DNA of 32,817 bases from DHVE2 group archaeon (GCA_015521465.1 WAOD01000006.1:1-32817), one strand, 5' to 3'. Shown: positions 23,418-31,389, numbered from the stretch's first letter. Notes: generated by a model not told the origin, from the letters alone. Translations and numbers: made by a program.

Positions 23418-24175
23418 ATGATGAGGAATTCGAAGAGGTGCTTGACAGATTTATACCGTATAGAGAGAGCAAGGATAAAGGAGTTGAATATAGGAAAACA
23501 TACGGGGACGTTTTTGACAGAAGAACGCTTTTAGCATTTTACAAGCTGTTGAAGAGGTCGATAGAATACGTAGAATTTCCGATATCAACTGGAAAGGAGG
23601 CAATGGTTTTTCGAGCAAGGGGCAAGGGCAATGAGCTGTTCGCCGTAAAGGTTTACCGCATAACGAGATTGAACTACAAAGGGCTTTCAAAATTCATAGA
23701 CGGCGATGAAAGATTTGACAGAGTGCACAAAACAAGGGATAACATAGTATTCATATGGGCAAGAAAAGAGCATAGAAATCTCAAAACATTTTACGAGAAA
23801 GGAGTCATTGTTCCAAAACCGATAGACCTCTGGAAAAATATAGTTGTCATGGAATACGTGGGGGACGAGAAAAGCCCCGCGCCATTAATGAAAGACGTCA
23901 TGGAAAATCTTAAAAAAGATATTTTATTTGAGATTATTGATGAGATGAAAAAGATGTTGCAATCTGGACTGGTTCATGGAGACCTGAGCGAGTACAACAT
24001 ACTGATATGGGAGGACAAACCGTGGATAATCGACGTGGGTCAGGCAGTACCTCCAAGTCACCCTCTTGCACAACAGCTACTTGCGAGAGATGTTAAAAAC
24101 GTGATCAATATTGCAAGAAAAATGGACATAAACATAGATAGAGATTATGTTCTCCGGGAGTTAGAGGTGATATGA
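23414..24175 (+). CDS. rio1: Rio1-type serine protein kinase
   Basis: 253 aa, the full archaeal Rio1 core. It is an atypical kinase/ATPase acting in late small-subunit ribosome maturation. STGKEAMVFRA (residues 58-68) replaces the P-loop, and Lys79 in FAVKVYR binds ATP. HGDLSEYNIL gives catalytic Asp190 and Asn195, and IIDVGQAV gives metal-binding Asp207. The extra N-terminal helices before residue 55 are the RIO-specific part. The kinase gene overlaps aIF1A by 4 nt and touches the KH-protein gene, whose ribosome site is in its last codons. The context supports a ribosome-assembly role. Confidence 0.96.
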   Translation: MNDEEFEEVLDRFIPYRESKDKGVEYRKTYGDVFDRRTLLAFYKLLKRSIEYVEFPISTGKEAMVFRARGKGNELFAVKVYRITRLNYKGLSKFIDGDERFDRVHKTRDNIVFIWARKEHRNLKTFYEKGVIVPKPIDLWKNIVVMEYVGDEKSPAPLMKDVMENLKKDILFEIIDEMKKMLQSGLVHGDLSEYNILIWEDKPWIIDVGQAVPPSHPLAQQLLARDVKNVINIARKMDINIDRDYVLRELEVI

Positions 24176-24724
24176 ATGATTTACGTCAAGGTTCCAAAAT
24201 CCAGGGTAGGCGCTTTAATAGGAAAACATGGAGAAGTAAAGAAAAGAATAGAGGAAAAAGCTGGGGTAAAGATTAATATAGATTCCACTTACGGGGACGT
24301 GTCCATTGACGATAGAGATGCAGATAGTTATTTAGCCATGAAAGCGGAGCTATTCGTGGAGGCTGTGGGCGATGGCTTTTCACCTGACAGGGCATGGAGA
24401 GTATTTAAGGATGACGTGTATTTTGAAGAGATAGATATAAAGGAGTTCATAGGCAAGCGAGAAAACAGGATAAGGCAATTAAAAGGCAGGATTATAGGTA
24501 AAGATGGGAAAACAAGAAAAATAATAGAAGAGCTAAGCGGAGCAGACATATCCGTATATGGAAATACTGTGGCAATAATTGGGGAGTACTATCAATTAGA
24601 AACCGCAAAGCATGCCATAGAGATGCTCCTCCGGGGAAGCAAGCACGCTACCATATACAACTACCTTGAGAAAAGAAGGAGGGATTTAAAGTACATATCC
24701 ATGGATTACTACTATATCCAGTGA
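24176..24724 (+). CDS. KH-domain RNA-processing protein (Pno1/Dim2 type)
   Basis: 182 aa with two KH domains. KH1 (residues 2-75) holds the GxxG loop as LIGKHGEVKKRIEEKAGVKI. KH2 (about 85-160) holds RIIGKDGKTRKIIEELSG near 103-120. The tail GSKHATIYNYLEKRRRDLKY is diagnostic of the Pno1/Dim2 family, which binds the 3' end of 16S/18S rRNA precursors with Nob1 and Rio kinases. ATG 24176 lies 5 nt after GAGGTGA within rio1, which it follows without a gap. Archaeal aDim2 also contacts aIF2alpha; this link to initiation fits the operon. Confidence 0.95.
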   Translation: MIYVKVPKSRVGALIGKHGEVKKRIEEKAGVKINIDSTYGDVSIDDRDADSYLAMKAELFVEAVGDGFSPDRAWRVFKDDVYFEEIDIKEFIGKRENRIRQLKGRIIGKDGKTRKIIEELSGADISVYGNTVAIIGEYYQLETAKHAIEMLLRGSKHATIYNYLEKRRRDLKYISMDYYYIQ

Positions 24725-24730
24725 TGTGAA

Positions 24731-25951
24731 TTGCCTCTGGAAAACTTCCTGCTTACATTACTTCTTCTTATCCTTCTTGCACGCACCTTGGGTTTGCTCC
24801 TGGGAAAAATAGGTATTCAAAGCTTGGTGGGAGAGGTCCTGGGAGGTGTGATTCTAAGCCCAATTTTACTAAATTTAGTGGTGCCTTCAGAAGTTTTGAA
24901 AATGTTTAGCCAGTTCGGAATCATAATGCTCATGCTTCTCTCAGGTCTTTTAACGGATTTTAGGGCATTTCAAGAATACAAATTCAAGAGCCTGATTGTC
25001 GGCGTTCTTGGTGTGCTCGTTTCCATGGCACTTATTTTCGGCACCATGTACGTAATGGGCTTTTCATGGATAACTTCCCTGTTCATAAGCGTAATACTTT
25101 CCAACACTGCCGTTGAGGTTTGCGCCAGAATACTGATGGGAAAAAGCAGCAACAAGATAGTAAACGCAATAGTAATGGGAGCAAGCTTTGTGGATGACAT
25201 CGTGGCAGTGTTCCTAATTGGTGTAGTGGGCTCCATTGCACTTAATCAGACCGTTACACTAAATTACATGATTTTCATATCTTCCAAAGTAATACTTTTC
25301 ATCATCATATCCCTTATTTTGGTTCCTTATTTTATGGAAAGATACAACATAATAGACCATCTTATAGGCACAGGGCCGCAGAGGGAAAAAGTTCTTCTCA
25401 CATTTACCGTTCTATTTGCACTCCTATTTGCAATAATAGCACAGTACTCTGGACTGCAGGGTATCATAGGTGCTTACATAGCTGGACTAATCATCGGAAA
25501 GTGGGGTTCGAAGGTAGGACCTCTCCTAAAAAGGCGCATTGCCTACGATGACTTAGTAGATGATATAGAGCCAATATCCCACGCGCTTTTCACCCCTCTT
25601 TTCTTCGGCTACGTGGGACTCCAGCTTGGAACAATACTGACATCATTAAAAATAACTGGATTCGTGCTCCTTTTAGTAACCCTGTTATCAACAATGGCCA
25701 TATTGGGAAAAATTATTGGTTGTGGAGGTGGCGCGCTACTTTCAAAGGTTCCTGCCAGAGAGGCAGGATATATTGGCGTGGCGATGGGGGGGAGAGGCGC
25801 ATTAGAACTTGTGCTACTAAGTATCGCATACGATAGAGGAATAATAAACGGGGAAGTATTCGCTTCGGTCATAGTAGTAACCCTTATCACGGTAATTGTA
25901 ACCCCACTCTTGCTTATACTTTACGAGAAAAAGCTCATGGCTTCCCGGTAG
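24731..25951 (+). CDS. CPA2-family Na+/H+ antiporter (NapA/Kef type)
   Basis: 406 aa with about 12-13 membrane helices. It starts at TTG 24731, 6 nt after the KH gene; the N-terminus LLLLILLARTLGLLLGKIG is typical. SNTAVEVCARIL near residues 124-135 forms the unwound-helix motif. ASFVDDIVAV carries Asp155-Asp156, the DD pair of electrogenic CPA2 exchangers such as NapA. YIAGLIIGK near 249-257 and GRGALELVLL near 356-365 are further marks. No RCK/TrkA nucleotide domain follows, unlike KefB/KefC. Its place in a translation operon is unusual. The 3' end overlaps the convergent DUF99 gene by 17 nt. Confidence 0.92.
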   Translation: MPLENFLLTLLLLILLARTLGLLLGKIGIQSLVGEVLGGVILSPILLNLVVPSEVLKMFSQFGIIMLMLLSGLLTDFRAFQEYKFKSLIVGVLGVLVSMALIFGTMYVMGFSWITSLFISVILSNTAVEVCARILMGKSSNKIVNAIVMGASFVDDIVAVFLIGVVGSIALNQTVTLNYMIFISSKVILFIIISLILVPYFMERYNIIDHLIGTGPQREKVLLTFTVLFALLFAIIAQYSGLQGIIGAYIAGLIIGKWGSKVGPLLKRRIAYDDLVDDIEPISHALFTPLFFGYVGLQLGTILTSLKITGFVLLLVTLLSTMAILGKIIGCGGGALLSKVPAREAGYIGVAMGGRGALELVLLSIAYDRGIINGEVFASVIVVTLITVIVTPLLLILYEKKLMASR

Positions 25952-26504
25952 ATTCGCCATAATATAATGCAGAGGCAACTAAATGCGCAACTCTCACCGG
26001 CTCGGGAATGGCACCTCTGAACGTGATTTTACGTATCACGGATTTTGCTTCATCAATATCGATGCCCGCCCTCTGGATATACAATGTGTATTCTCCATTA
26101 GAAACAGGTTCAACAGGTATTTTGCTTATTATCTTCCATCGCCTATCCCAGTCATGAAAATTAGAAATTAACGCTTTCTTTATACTTTTCATATCTGGCT
26201 TTTTTCTGGATATTGATATGACTTTTTTACCCGTAATATTGTATATTTTTTCAAGGTCAATAACATTGAATCCCCCCACAGTTATTCCCTGCGTCATCAC
26301 AACCTTGATATCTCTCCCATACTTTGAGGAAATCATATCAATTATCTTATCCGTGGAATCCAATCCATCAATTTCCACACTCCTTTTTAAAAAACCGTCT
26401 ATGTATCCCGATAGCCGCATAACCACACCCACAAGATCCACGCTGCCATTTGAATGAGGCTCAAAATGAGAATCGTCTATGCCCAGTACACGTATATTCT
26501 TCAT
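25935..26504 (-). CDS. DUF99 family protein
   Basis: 189 aa. The N-terminus VLGIDDSHFEPHSNGSVDLVGVVMR and later IKVVMTQGITVGGFNVIDL match archaeal DUF99 (UPF0215). The end FRGAIPEPVRVAHLVASALYYGES is the usual C-terminal block. The family has been compared with endonuclease V, with the early GIDDS acidic pair as a possible metal site; activity is unproven. ATG 26504 overlaps the pth2 stop (ATGA). Third gene of the 27371-25935 operon. Cytoplasmic. Confidence 0.88.
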   Translation of the reverse strand: MKNIRVLGIDDSHFEPHSNGSVDLVGVVMRLSGYIDGFLKRSVEIDGLDSTDKIIDMISSKYGRDIKVVMTQGITVGGFNVIDLEKIYNITGKKVISISRKKPDMKSIKKALISNFHDWDRRWKIISKIPVEPVSNGEYTLYIQRAGIDIDEAKSVIRKITFRGAIPEPVRVAHLVASALYYGESTGKP

Positions 26505-26854
26505 AGTAAAGGCAAACTACCTGTAACTTTATTTATAATTTCCTCCTTGCCAGGGCCTATTCCCAGGCAGGTCACAGTACCCGGGGGAATCTCGGTAAGA
26601 CCAGCATCCTTTATAATAGAAGTAGTGAGTCCGAGACCCCTGGCTTTGAATTCCAGCTGATAAATATCCTGAAGCGTTTTTGCACGAACAACAACCTTTT
26701 TTTGTCCTTCTCTGAGCCACTCTTTTAATTCTGGCTTTTTTTCATGCTCTGCTTTTCTCACACATTCAACAGCAGCGTGAGCAACCTGCACCGCAAGCTT
26801 TCCGCAGGAGAGTTTAAGGTCATCTCTTACCACAATAACCATTTTATATTTCAT
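26501..26854 (-). CDS. pth2: Peptidyl-tRNA hydrolase, archaeal/eukaryotic Pth2 type
   Basis: 117 aa, standard length. Pth2 cleaves peptidyl-tRNA released from stalled ribosomes and recycles the tRNA. Blocks: MVIVVRDDLKLSCGKLAVQ then VAHAAVECV near the N-terminus, KVVVRAKTLQDIYQLE in the middle, DAGLTEIPPGTVTCLGIGP near 82-100, and a C-terminal VTGSLPLL. ATG 26854 follows GGGTG at 6 nt; GTG 26863 is part of that site. It overlaps the upstream membrane-protein gene by 11 nt and DUF99 by 4 nt. Confidence 0.97.
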   Translation of the reverse strand: MKYKMVIVVRDDLKLSCGKLAVQVAHAAVECVRKAEHEKKPELKEWLREGQKKVVVRAKTLQDIYQLEFKARGLGLTTSIIKDAGLTEIPPGTVTCLGIGPGKEEIINKVTGSLPLL

Positions 26855-27371
26855 CCAGAACACCCTTTAATTTCTCTATCCTATCATCAATATCCCTTAT
26901 CTCACCCAAAACTTTTTTCCGTTCTTCCTCCCACTTAGACCTGCTTTTGCTCTTGGGATTGATTCTAATAAGCCTTTCCAGTTCCCCCAGCTTTTTAATT
27001 TTCTCCTTTCTAACACGCAGCAAATCTTCTAAAAGAATGAGTTTGTCATGCCTATCCTCTTTTTCAAGGCCAAGCCAGCGTCTTATGGTTGGATAACCCC
27101 CTCTCACAAATCCAACTATGAAAAAAAGTATTGTGAGGTTGAGCAGTGCAAGCCAGATATATATTGCGTAGAACAAAGCAAGGTACCCCAAAACATAACC
27201 TGTAAGAATGGCAATTACTATGCTCATACCCATGCCAAGACCTATTCTGTAAAGCTGGTCGTACTCTAAATCCAACTCTCCTCTTTTTGGAAAAAGCATG
27301 TTTATAAATGTGTAACCGGGCAGGAAAAACAGAACGAATACAGCCGCAAGAACCTGCAGTACATTGCTCAT
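26844..27371 (-). CDS. DUF1616-like membrane protein with coiled-coil tail
   Basis: 175 aa. The first part has three or four membrane helices (residues 5-23, 44-66 and 67-92). The opening LFFLPGYTFINMLFPKRGELD and YRIGLGMGMSIVIAILTGYVLG resemble the N-terminal region of archaeal DUF1616 proteins, which are longer. From residue 100 a charged coiled coil (LEDLLRVRKEKIKKLGELER, later WEEERKKVLGEIRDIDDRIEKL) should lie in the cytoplasm. TATA TTTATTTTA at 27393-27401 is centred 26 nt before ATG 27371. First gene of the operon with pth2 and DUF99. Function unknown. Confidence 0.78.
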   Translation of the reverse strand: MSNVLQVLAAVFVLFFLPGYTFINMLFPKRGELDLEYDQLYRIGLGMGMSIVIAILTGYVLGYLALFYAIYIWLALLNLTILFFIVGFVRGGYPTIRRWLGLEKEDRHDKLILLEDLLRVRKEKIKKLGELERLIRINPKSKSRSKWEEERKKVLGEIRDIDDRIEKLKGVLDEI

Positions 27372-27434
27372 TTAATCACGCAAAGAGTAACATTTATTTT
27401 AAGCTTTACCAGAAAGATTATCAAATGTGATGGA

Positions 27435-28598
27435 TTATATAGAATCACATATGAAGCAAGAGTATATGTCCGCAAGATTGGAACCTGTAGCACCGGTGAT
27501 TATTGTATCCCCAGAAATATTTAGGGCAGTGTATGAATCATGTCTATTCATCGCGTATTTCCACCTATCTTCACCAATTAAATCGTAAGTTCTGCCATCT
27601 ACAATGGCCCCAGTCGCGGGTGAATTTCCATCTTTACCATCTGTTCCTATCGCCACAAAAACCTTTTTTGTTCCGCGAATGTGCTTGGACAGAAACAGTG
27701 ACAGTTCCTCATTTCTCCCTCCAATACCAATATCATCTCCCAATTTCACGGTAACTTCACCGCCCATAACAACATTCATGCTACAATTATTATAAATTAT
27801 GAAATCGGCGGCTTCTTTTAAATCAAAGGTTATGTCCCGATTAGATAAGAATATAGGCATGCCTGCCAATTCATTAACATGCGCGAATTTTTTTCTTGCA
27901 TACATGTTGTCTGCAATAACCACATTTCTATCCAGATATCTTGAATTGTATGTCGGTCCAGAGCCAACATATTTTGGATTACCAAGAACATCTGACATGA
28001 TAATTGAAATCCATGGGGCATTTACGTATTTCAATAGCTTGCCCCCTTTCACAAGGGAGAGTTTTGTCCTTATTTTATTAATCTTCTCGATTCCTTTGCC
28101 ACTTTTCAACGCTTTACCCACCTCTTTTCTATAGTATCCAAGGGGCACCGAAGGAACCTCAAATAGTGATGACGCACCTCCGGTCACTAAAAATATTATA
28201 AATTCATTTTCATTCACAGCGCCAATTGCCTCCAAGATTTCTTTTGAGTATTCCACCGTCTGCGTGTCCGGAAGTGGATGACTTGCAATATTTACCTTAA
28301 CTTTGGGTATCTCTACCTCATGGTCGGTGTTTATTATACCACCCTTTAATCTTGAACCTAAAAGTCTGGAGAGTCCCACTGCCATCTCACCTGCAGCCTT
28401 TCCAAACCCAAAAACGAAAACATCATCCGCTATGTCATACTTCCTATCTTTAACGAATAACTCATTTCCTGATAGTTTTATGTTCTCAAACACAACCCGA
28501 TCTCCCCTTATTTCTTTGAGAAAAACGTCTATCACATTTAATATTCGCTCCCTGCAACAATCTTTACGAATCACATCTATGTTCCTAATTCCAAGCAC
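27435..28598 (-). CDS. Glycerate 2-kinase (DUF4147/MOFRL family)
   Basis: About 387 aa. It phosphorylates glycerate to 2-phosphoglycerate, the entry to lower glycolysis in the non-phosphorylating Entner-Doudoroff route of Thermoplasmata. Motifs in order: VFGFGKAAGEMA, ASHPLPD, FLVTGGASSL, INKIRTKLSLVKGGKL, ISIIMSDVLG and VGSGPT. The MOFRL domain follows with GGEVTVKLG, GGRNEEL, AIGTDGKDGNSPATGA, and a final GATGSNLADI. The start is uncertain: GTG 28598 has a TATA-like element (28622-28629) at the standard distance, while GTG 28619 would add seven hydrophobic residues. The window has no other gene of this pathway. Confidence 0.93.
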   Translation of the reverse strand: MLGIRNIDVIRKDCCRERILNVIDVFLKEIRGDRVVFENIKLSGNELFVKDRKYDIADDVFVFGFGKAAGEMAVGLSRLLGSRLKGGIINTDHEVEIPKVKVNIASHPLPDTQTVEYSKEILEAIGAVNENEFIIFLVTGGASSLFEVPSVPLGYYRKEVGKALKSGKGIEKINKIRTKLSLVKGGKLLKYVNAPWISIIMSDVLGNPKYVGSGPTYNSRYLDRNVVIADNMYARKKFAHVNELAGMPIFLSNRDITFDLKEAADFIIYNNCSMNVVMGGEVTVKLGDDIGIGGRNEELSLFLSKHIRGTKKVFVAIGTDGKDGNSPATGAIVDGRTYDLIGEDRWKYAMNRHDSYTALNISGDTIITGATGSNLADIYSCFICDSI

Positions 28599-28646
28599 AA
28601 AAATAAAGTAAATAAACACAGCATATTAACATTATCCCCTGAAACC

Positions 28647-28985
28647 CTACGATTTAAGCTCCTTTTTTACCGTTTCAAGTGCCTTTTCAAGCTCCTTAGT
28701 TTTAGTGAAAATTACCTTTTTGCTCGTGTTCTCCCTTATTCTCAGGAAATTTGGACCCATTCTAAAAGCGGCAAGAACATCTACATCTTCAAGCTGGGAA
28801 ATCACCGCCTTGAACTTTTTTACGTCTCCATGTGCTTCCTCGTCCACACTTGCAGCTTTGTTCTCTCTCTTCTCCAAAAGCCGGAATTTTTCACCATCAA
28901 ATTCGTAAATAAGAAAATAATTTGAATCGCCGTAATGTCCATCAGTAAGGTTTTTATCGTCTTCCATTCCGAACGCTACCTTCAT
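28647..28985 (-). CDS. NifX/NifB-like (dinitrogenase iron-molybdenum cofactor) domain protein
   Basis: 112 aa. The N-terminus MKVAFGMEDDKNLTDGHYGDSNYFLIYEFDGE and FRLLEKREN follow the pattern of small RNase H-like proteins of the NifX/NafY/MTH1175 group. ALEDVDVLAAFRMGP-like text (residues 66-78) matches the usual DVVI.GGMGP strand, here without the expected double Gly. No nif genes are near, so a role in nitrogen fixation is unlikely; relatives are proposed to carry metal clusters. SD AAAGGTGATG precedes ATG 28985. The leader overlaps a 16-bp palindrome that may regulate it. Confidence 0.83.
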   Translation of the reverse strand: MKVAFGMEDDKNLTDGHYGDSNYFLIYEFDGEKFRLLEKRENKAASVDEEAHGDVKKFKAVISQLEDVDVLAAFRMGPNFLRIRENTSKKVIFTKTKELEKALETVKKELKS

Positions 28986-28994
28986 AACATCACC

Positions 28995-29010
28995 TTTAGG
29001 TGCACCTAAA
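28995..29010. promoter_or_regulatory. 16-bp perfect palindrome at the NifX-like gene start
   Basis: TTTAGGTGCACCTAAA equals its own reverse complement. It covers the predicted transcription start (about 28998) and touches the ribosome site. A dimeric regulator bound here would block transcription. In the RNA, CACC-UAAA-GGUG could also fold over the ribosome site. Confidence 0.5.
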
Positions 29011-29020
29011 AAGCAATCAA

Positions 29021-29029
29021 ATATTTAAA
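29021..29029 (-). promoter_or_regulatory. TATA box of the NifX-like gene
   Basis: TTTAAATAT on the minus strand is centred 40 nt before ATG 28985. It predicts a leader of about 14 nt that includes the ribosome site. Confidence 0.5.
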
Positions 29030-29043
29030 CATTTAACAGAGAA

Positions 29044-29769
29044 TCATGTTTCGCCCTGCAACGCAATCATGGTATAAGCACCACCCATTGAAGCAAGAAT
29101 GTAAGAGTAAATAAGCAAGGGAATCTTAGAATAATAAATATTGTTCATTGTATAACCCATCATATACGCAACTGGCATTATAAGAAGCCCCAGCGAAAAA
29201 AACAGTAAAGCAGTATCCTTAATTAGCAGAGAATTTAGCCTCCTTATTTTGAGTAGGAAGTTTAAAATACCGTAGATTGCAGCAGAACTCACGAGAGTTA
29301 GGAGGACAAAGTAGGAGAAGATTGCATTTTCTAAGGAAGAAGACACGGGCAATGTTATAAATCCAAGGAAAATACTTAATATTGAAAGAAAAGCCCCGAT
29401 GCTAAAAGCGTGTAGCCTTTCAGAAAGCAGTTCATCAGGGGAATAATGAGTATTTCTAACAAATTCCCCAACGCAATAAAGAATATATCCGTATATGTAA
29501 ACAGAAATTAAAAGGAGAACCGATGGAATCACACCACAACTATCATAAGATAAAATACTTGTAAAGAACAGAATCCATAGGAAGATGTACCAGATGAGGA
29601 TGACAAAATAACCCAAAAACTTCCTAAAAAAGTAAAGTGTAGGAAAGATTAGTGTAAATGGAAGAAAAACCAAAGCTTTTTCATTCATACCATAAGTTAT
29701 CCAAACAAGTAGAGAGGAAAATATTAAGAGCCAACCCCTCTTCCTTTCTCCCTCTTGATATTCACCCAT
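29044..29769 (-). CDS. Hypothetical polytopic membrane protein
   Basis: 241 aa. A short charged start (MGEYQEGERKRG) leads to about seven or eight hydrophobic helices: LLIFSSLLVWITYGM, ALVFLPFTLIFPTLYFF, FVILIWYIFLWILFFTSIL, VIPSVLLLISVYIYGYIL and FSIGAFLSILSIFLGFI are clear, with three more before the C-terminus. The only sizeable soluble part is a loop near YSPDELLSERLH. No transporter or enzyme motif recognised. ATG 29769 is set by TATAAATA at 29791-29798, 26 nt upstream. A longer frame to 29841 would run into the tRNA-Glu promoter. Stands alone. Confidence 0.75.
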   Translation of the reverse strand: MGEYQEGERKRGWLLIFSSLLVWITYGMNEKALVFLPFTLIFPTLYFFRKFLGYFVILIWYIFLWILFFTSILSYDSCGVIPSVLLLISVYIYGYILYCVGEFVRNTHYSPDELLSERLHAFSIGAFLSILSIFLGFITLPVSSSLENAIFSYFVLLTLVSSAAIYGILNFLLKIRRLNSLLIKDTALLFFSLGLLIMPVAYMMGYTMNNIYYSKIPLLIYSYILASMGGAYTMIALQGET

Positions 29770-29790
29770 AATGAATTTATAATGATAAAC

Positions 29791-29798
29791 TATAAATA
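29791..29798 (-). promoter_or_regulatory. TATA box of the polytopic membrane protein gene
   Basis: TATTTATA on the minus strand (TATAAATA on plus) is centred 26 nt before ATG 29769, marking a leaderless start. Confidence 0.5.
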
Positions 29799-29822
29799 GA
29801 TTTAGCTCCCATGGCTGTAATC

Positions 29823-29830
29823 TTTTTATA
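29823..29830 (+). promoter_or_regulatory. TATA box of tRNA-Glu
   Basis: TTTTTATA is centred about 39 nt before the tRNA. Transcription from about 29853 would give a 13-nt 5' leader for RNase P to remove. Confidence 0.4.
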
Positions 29831-29865
29831 CTCAAACCCAATTACCGTCTTGTTTTCCCAGAGAT

Positions 29866-29940
29866 GCTCCGGTGGTGTAGCACGGCCAAGCATTAGGGGC
29901 TCTCAACCCCTCGACCCGGGTTCAAATCCCGGCCGGAGCA
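29866..29940 (+). tRNA. tRNA-Glu (anticodon CTC)
   Basis: The acceptor stem GCTCCGG pairs with CCGGAGC, with discriminator A at 29940. The anticodon arm is AGGGG-CTCTCAA-CCCCT, with CTC at loop positions 3-5. The T arm CCGGG-TTCAAAT-CCCGG is perfect. No intron and no encoded CCA. CTC reads GAG only, so a TTC tRNA-Glu should exist elsewhere. Confidence 0.95.
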
Positions 29941-29997
29941 CTTTTCAGAATTAAAGTTAAGAGTTCAAATACCTTTCAAAAATAAATATTAAATTTA

Positions 29998-30049
29998 GCC
30001 CACCTTGTGGGTCCTCCCTCATAGCTCAGGAGGGGCATGGCGGGTGGGC
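29998..30049 (+). ncRNA. GC-rich double hairpin, candidate small RNA
   Basis: GCCCACC (29998-30004) pairs perfectly with GGTGGGC (30043-30049). Inside, CCTCC (30013-30017) pairs with GGAGG (30029-30033) around an 11-nt loop. The whole is a 52-nt nested stem rich in G+C between AT-rich flanks, with AT-rich AATATTAAATTT just before it. In an AT-leaning archaeal genome such islands often mark structured RNA. It resembles no family I can name; a D-arm-like TAGCTCAGG lies in the loop, but no tRNA can be completed. It ends 50 nt before the next gene. Confidence 0.4.
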
Positions 30050-30069
30050 ATAATCCAGTAGTAAAAAAC

Positions 30070-30077
30070 AATATATA
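30070..30077 (+). promoter_or_regulatory. TATA box of the small membrane protein gene at 30099
   Basis: AATATATA is centred 26 nt before ATG 30099. This decides against the in-frame TTG at 30084. Confidence 0.5.
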
Positions 30078-30098
30078 TCACTTTTGCAATTCTTTAAT

Positions 30099-30467
30099 AT
30101 GAATGATGAGCTTGTTGGCATATTACTGCTTCTGATTTTATTCATATTCTTTGGAGCAATGGTATATCTAATATTCTCACTAACTTCTTCAAAGATAAAA
30201 ATGAAAACTGAAATCAAGAGGATGTTCAACACAAAGGAAAGCGGAAACGACCTTCTGTTCAAGTACAGAGGTTACGACATAATTGCCACGTTTAGACCAC
30301 ATGTAAAAATTAGCATAGTACATAACAGAGACGTGGAAGGTATTAAGGCTCCGAAAGGGGCAACCCTAACTCCCATGTACCTGATTTTCAAAGTCAAAAA
30401 AACAGGAGATTTGCCAACAATGCTGGACACGTACATAGATTTCCTGAACTCTATTCCCACTCGATAG
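30099..30467 (+). CDS. Small single-span membrane protein
   Basis: 122 aa. One membrane helix (residues 6-28, [20 protein letters not shown]) is followed by a cytoplasmic domain of about 90 residues. That domain is alpha/beta in pattern: [23 protein letters not shown], then [21 protein letters not shown], then [13 protein letters not shown]. No motif recognised. The 3' end overlaps the convergent guaAB gene by 17 nt. Leaderless start from the TATA spacing. Confidence 0.75.
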   Translation: MNDELVGILLLLILFIFFGAMVYLIFSLTSSKIKMKTEIKRMFNTKESGNDLLFKYRGYDIIATFRPHVKISIVHNRDVEGIKAPKGATLTPMYLIFKVKKTGDLPTMLDTYIDFLNSIPTR

Positions 30468-31389
30468 TCCCGGGCGGTTTGTTGGTTATATCGTACACAA
30501 CTCTATTAACATTCTTTACTTCCGTCGTTATTCTGTTGGCAATTCTATCCAGAAGCGCGTAGTCTGGCCTGAAATAAGCGGCGGTCATACCATCAAGGCT
30601 CTCTACCATGCGAATTGCTATCGTGTATCCATATGCTCTTTTATCCCCGTGGACCCCCACACTACGAACGGGCAAAATAACCGCAAAGTACTGCCATGGC
30701 CTAGATTCAAAATCGTAATAATTTTCTACCTCTTCTTCCACTATGGCATTTGCCTCTCTTACAATTTCAATCTTTTCCTCGCTAATCTCTCCAATTATCC
30801 TTATAGCAAGACCCGGTCCAGGAAAGGGCTGCCTTTCCATAACCTCAAGACCGAGATACTTCGCTATATTCCTAACTTCGTCCTTGTAAAGATCCCTAAG
30901 GGGCTCCACCAATTCCAAGCTCATGTTTTCAGGAAGACCCCCTACGTTATGATGAGATTTTATGGTGTCCCTCAATCCACCTCCACTCTCAATCCAGTCA
31001 GGAGCTATTGTTCCCTGCACCAGGTAATCGGCGTTAAAATCTCTCGCTATCTTTTCAAAAACCTCGATGAACTTTGCACCGATAATCTTCCTTTTATTCT
31101 CAGGATCACTCACATTTTTCAATGACTCTATGAACTCTCTGGATGCATCAACAATTACATAGTTGAACCCTGCCCTTTTGAACACCTCTTCCACCTCTTT
31201 AGCCTCGTTCTTTCTCATGAACCCGGTATCAACAAACACCACAAGCAATCTATCATGAATTGCCATCTCCACTATCTTGGCGGCAACCGTGCTGTCTACA
31301 CCACCAGAGCAGGCAATTATTGCCTTTCCCTTTACCGTGTTTTTTATCTCTTCTACTTTTTCATTCACAAAACGCTCAGGATCGAACAT
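30451..31389 (-). CDS. guaAB: GMP synthase (glutamine-hydrolysing) subunit B, ATP-pyrophosphatase
   Basis: 312 aa. It activates XMP with ATP and aminates it to GMP, using ammonia from a separate glutaminase subunit A, as in archaea. The PP-loop [13 protein letters not shown] (residues 27-39), the [12 protein letters not shown] segment, [26 protein letters not shown] and the terminal [12 protein letters not shown] are family hallmarks. ATG 31389 is chosen because AAGGAGG precedes it at a workable distance; ATG 31410 would put that site inside the gene. It overlaps the end of purE by 14 nt. Subunit A (guaAA) is not in the window. Confidence 0.96.
   Translation of the reverse strand: MFDPERFVNEKVEEIKNTVKGKAIIACSGGVDSTVAAKIVEMAIHDRLLVVFVDTGFMRKNEAKEVEEVFKRAGFNYVIVDASREFIESLKNVSDPENKRKIIGAKFIEVFEKIARDFNADYLVQGTIAPDWIESGGGLRDTIKSHHNVGGLPENMSLELVEPLRDLYKDEVRNIAKYLGLEVMERQPFPGPGLAIRIIGEISEEKIEIVREANAIVEEEVENYYDFESRPWQYFAVILPVRSVGVHGDKRAYGYTIAIRMVESLDGMTAAYFRPDYALLDRIANRITTEVKNVNRVVYDITNKPPGTIEWE

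Noticed and set aside
28647-28985. Nitrogen-fixation role for the NifX-like protein
   Set aside because: No nif structural or cofactor genes are nearby, and small proteins of this fold are common in non-diazotrophic archaea.
29866-29940. tRNA-Glu as an integration site
   Set aside because: No repeated tRNA 3' end, integrase or foreign-looking genes are seen downstream.
30010-30060. tRNA-like D-arm text (TAGCTCAGG) near the tRNA-Glu gene
   Set aside because: No acceptor, anticodon or T arm can be completed around it. It falls in the loop of a better hairpin.
30649-31125. 158-codon plus-strand frame inside guaAB
   Set aside because: It is antisense to invariant GMP synthase motifs and has no start signals.
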